Assembly: GCA_025937785.1 (NCBI GenBank)
Contig: JAICQQ010000005.1
Location: forward strand, 1 to 64,000
Length of the DNA: 64,000 nucleotides
DNA from: Polyangiaceae bacterium
Lineage (GTDB): Bacteria; Myxococcota_A; Polyangia; Polyangiales; Polyangiaceae
Reading direction: 5' to 3'
The stretch's first letter is position 1. Every line of letters begins with the position of its first letter. Below are positions 61,527 through 64,000 of the stretch, piece by piece. The notes beneath the pieces were generated by a model. That model was not told the origin of the DNA. It saw only the letters and a program-made list of their open reading frames with translations, and made no database searches. A program made the position numbers and the translations under genes.

Positions 61527-64000
61527 CTAAGGGGAAGGATGAAGCGACGGCGAGACGCTGAGGTCTTGCCAGGCGCCGGCGATCTGGTCTTGGCCAGCTT
61601 TGTGAGCGAGCTGGGCTAGGAACTTGGCGCAGGCGCGTTCGCCGCGCAGGTCGCCGCCGCGACGAGCTTGGGCGAGCCCCTCGAGCGCCTCGAGCATGGC
61701 GTCGATCGGGCGCCCTGCGGCTGCGATCGCGACGCTGAGCGCCAACGAGGCGCGGCACTGTTCGCTCAGGCTGAGCTGGCGGGCCCGCTGCTTGGCGTCC
61801 CTGAGGCGGCGGAGCGCTTCGCCGGTGTTGCCTCGCACTAGGCAGGCCATGGCGTCCAAGCGGTCGGCGAGCATGTTGTGAGCCTCGCTGCGAAGCTGGC
61901 GCGCCAGCTGGTCCAGCGTCACCGGATCGCCTCGCTGTAGAGCCAACGAGGCGCGCTCGGGCATCAAGCTGTCGTTCGAGGGCACGCCTGCCACCCGCAG
62001 CGTCGGTGCGGCTCGTGTCCCGCCGTTGGCCTCAGCTCCAGCCAGGTGTGCGGCCTCCGCTACCGCGTGCACGTCGCCCTCGGGCTCCTCCGAAGCTGGT
62101 TTCAGCTCGCTGTCCTCCGCGCTCATCGCTTCGATGTCGCCGTCCGATACCACCTCCCGCTCGGGGTCGGCAGCCGCGGCCACGTCCTCGCCCGCGTCGA
62201 CGGACCCGACCAGCTCCGACAAGGGCAGATCGGGCGCGGCAGGAGCACGCGGGACGGATCCGTCAGCGAGCGCTCGGGCGCTCGGGCGCTCGGGCGTGTC
62301 CGAAGAGCGGCGCGCCGACAGACGCGGTCCGGCGGAGTCGCGCCGTTCGCCCGCGCTCCGGGCTTCCGAAGGCGCCTCCGCGGGGAGGGTCTCGGTCCGG
62401 CGAGCCGCCTCCGGTGCGCTGGCGTCGGCGGAGTCGTCGGAAGCGACGAGCGCACGCTCGGCACCTGTTTCGCTCCATTGCAGCCCCCGCTGGCGCAGCC
62501 GGTCGAGATCGGCTGCGGCCGCGAACTCTTCCACGGCCTGCGCGGTGGCGTCGAGACCCGCCGCGGCGAGCGGGGCCAGGGCCCGCCGGGCGAGCAGCGT
62601 GGCTTTGCCCACGTTGCCCGCGAGCGCCGCATGCAGCGCCGCGCTCACCAGGGCCAGCGGTTCCGCCGAATCGACCGCCAACGTCGCTGCGGCTTGGTGC
62701 AACGCTCGAAAACGCTTGTCGCTCAGTGAGGCCACGATTGCCCGGCGATGCGTGCGCGTCGTGAGCGCCACTCGATCGCCGGCCTCGATCGCGATCCAGC
62801 CTAGCCGTTCGAGAAACGCGAACGCTGCGTCGGCGTTGTTCACGCTGCGCCCTGCCAGTTTCAAGAGCGATGCCAACTGCGAGCGCTCCGCCCGGCCACC
62901 CAACACCGCGATAGCCTCGAGCAGCAGGCGCTCGGTCATCTCGACGAAATGCAGGCGCCGCCTCAGCAGCAGTAGCGGCAGCTCCGGTTGCAGCGGCTCG
63001 TCACGCGGCACACGCGGCACCACGCCGGCGTCCGTCCACAAGAAGCTCGCGCTATCGAGGGCTTCGACCAACGACTGGGTGACGCCGAGCGGCGTGGGCA
63101 AGCCGCGCGCGGCGAGACGCTCGGCCCATTCGGCGGCCAGCTCGTTACCGGTCATGCTCTGGAGCAGGGTCGCCGCATCCTGCAGCGAAAGCTCGGGCAG
63201 CGTGTGGCTCTGGCTCACGGCGACCTCGCCGAGTGGCACCGGAAGCGACGCACCGGATTCGGCGAGCACGACCGCTCCGAGCTCACCAGCCTCGACGCAC
63301 AGCGCGAGCACCTCGAGCGAGTCGAAATCTATCTCGGCGACATCCTCGACGTAGACGATACCGGCGGCAGAGCGCGCGCGTGCCCATTCACCGAGCAACA
63401 GCGCCCCCGCCTGACGCGAACACCCAGTCCCCTGTGACAACGAGTTCCATGCTGCCTGCGCGCCCGGCGACAGCGGCGGTAAGTCACCAGTCAGCATCCG
63501 GCTCTGCGCCAAAGCCGAGCGCAGCGCGCCGAGGGGCACTCCGGTCGCGTTTGCGCTGAACACGAGGCTCTCCGGGTGCTGGGCCTTCCTTTGTTCATCG
63601 AGCGCGCGCGACCCCCCGCCCCCGCGCAGGGCAGACAGCACACACAGCGCCCCCGTGCGCGCTTCGAAGGCCGGCAGCCGAGCTCGAAAGGGCGGCGCCG
63701 ACAACTGAGCCACGCTCTCGCATTCGAGGCTGCGCTGGGGATGCTCCATGTCGAGCCTGAAGCCGCGCACCCGCGTCGATCCGATGGTTGCTACGCGGGC
63801 CCCTTGCACCAACAGCTCACCGCCGGATGCCTTGACCAATCCAGGCTCGACGAGGACGTCACCAGCGCGCGCCATGCGCGCCAAAGCCATGGCGCTCTCG
63901 ATCACCGGGCCGAGACACGCCGCGAGCATCGGGCCGCCGTCCACCAGCTCGTGGAGCGTGCCGTAGGCAAAGCCGGTGCTGAACTCTTCGTGGGGGTGAT
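61527..64000 (-). CDS. partial large regulator with cyclase-like and degenerate AAA ATPase regions
   Basis: At least 824 residues of this protein are in the window; it continues past the right edge. The visible N-terminal part contains a cyclase- or kinase-regulator-like segment (AGDVLVEPGLVKASGGEL, then VRGFRLDMEHP). It is followed by an ATPase-like region with the P-loop degenerated to RGGGGSRAL (no lysine). An acidic strand IVYVEDVAEIDFDSLEVL stands where Walker B is expected, and a winged-helix-like part follows (LEAIAVLGGRAERSQLASLLKLAG). A long Asp/Glu/Ala/Ser linker leads to a TPR-rich C terminus. This resembles fusion kinases or cyclases with AAA domains in myxobacteria, but the ATPase is probably inactive. 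The N-terminal domain is outside the window. Confidence 0.65.
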   Translation of the reverse strand, partial: HPHEEFSTGFAYGTLHELVDGGPMLAACLGPVIESAMALARMARAGDVLVEPGLVKASGGELLVQGARVATIGSTRVRGFRLDMEHPQRSLECESVAQLSAPPFRARLPAFEARTGALCVLSALRGGGGSRALDEQRKAQHPESLVFSANATGVPLGALRSALAQSRMLTGDLPPLSPGAQAAWNSLSQGTGCSRQAGALLLGEWARARSAAGIVYVEDVAEIDFDSLEVLALCVEAGELGAVVLAESGASLPVPLGEVAVSQSHTLPELSLQDAATLLQSMTGNELAAEWAERLAARGLPTPLGVTQSLVEALDSASFLWTDAGVVPRVPRDEPLQPELPLLLLRRRLHFVEMTERLLLEAIAVLGGRAERSQLASLLKLAGRSVNNADAAFAFLERLGWIAIEAGDRVALTTRTHRRAIVASLSDKRFRALHQAAATLAVDSAEPLALVSAALHAALAGNVGKATLLARRALAPLAAAGLDATAQAVEEFAAAADLDRLRQRGLQWSETGAERALVASDDSADASAPEAARRTETLPAEAPSEARSAGERRDSAGPRLSARRSSDTPERPSARALADGSVPRAPAAPDLPLSELVGSVDAGEDVAAAADPEREVVSDGDIEAMSAEDSELKPASEEPEGDVHAVAEAAHLAGAEANGGTRAAPTLRVAGVPSNDSLMPERASLALQRGDPVTLDQLARQLRSEAHNMLADRLDAMACLVRGNTGEALRRLRDAKQRARQLSLSEQCRASLALSVAIAAAGRPIDAMLEALEGLAQARRGGDLRGERACAKFLAQLAHKAGQDQIAGAWQDLSVSPSLHPSP

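Overview
The window is high-GC DNA (many genes start with GTG or TTG and overlap by 1-4 bases). It most likely comes from a myxobacterium-like member of Myxococcota, probably class Polyangia. The reasons are four Hanks-type Ser/Thr kinases or kinase relatives with transmembrane tails plus one kinase remnant, PEGA/TPR proteins, Gly- and Cys-rich lipoproteins, and the rimP-nusA-ylxR-infB-DUF503-rbfA order. This taxonomic call is inference; no rRNA or tRNA gene was seen.

Layout. (1) 142-7209, minus strand: the translation/transcription operon rimP, nusA, ylxR-L7Ae, infB, DUF503, rbfA and a small unknown gene, with a strong terminator-like hairpin in its leader. (2) 7484-11184, plus: an ECF sigma factor with a ChrR-like cupin anti-sigma factor, a broken kinase gene, a lipoprotein, and a lipoprotein-type truncated haemoglobin coupled to a partner gene. 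(3) 11160-17490, minus: two exported or anchored von Willebrand A proteins and a DUF1285-like gene. (4) 17814-24109: a complete ebo cluster split into two convergent half-operons (eboD-E-C forward, eboA-B-F reverse). (5) 24179-33098, minus: a tightly packed five-gene operon that I consider the most unusual locus. It encodes a Ser/Thr kinase, a pseudokinase fused through a membrane segment to a pentahaem cytochrome c, a double cyclic-nucleotide-binding/ferredoxin/b-haem membrane protein, a tetrahaem/ferredoxin/FAD oxidoreductase fusion, and a retropepsin-like zinc protease relative.

(6) 33328-36024: a methyltransferase, a ferritin-like diiron protein and an exported coiled-coil protein. (7) 36145-36440: a repeat element with inverted GTGCCC/GTGAAC hexamer runs. 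(8) 36436-42490: a kinase that appears to start at CTG, lysA, a second kinase and a TPR/PEGA protein. (9) 42545-48974, minus: two paralogous lipoproteins and a helicase-associated (Helicase_C_3-like) protein. (10) 49278-58409: an HD phosphohydrolase, an exported protein, a DUF2079 membrane protein, a methyltransferase-glycosyltransferase fusion, another methyltransferase, gmd and a FemAB/GNAT-like protein; apart from the HD protein this looks like an envelope or glycan gene set. (11) 58535-64000: a HAD phosphatase, an M48-like lipoprotein protease with a QYPPG repeat, an orphan SctU/FlhB export protein, and a partial large protein with a degenerate ATPase motif running off the right edge.

Working together: the operon in (5) physically combines kinase-type sensing, cyclic-nucleotide sensing and electron carriers on both sides of the membrane. 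It ends about 70 bases before eboA, so a joint transcript with eboA-B-F is possible but unproven.
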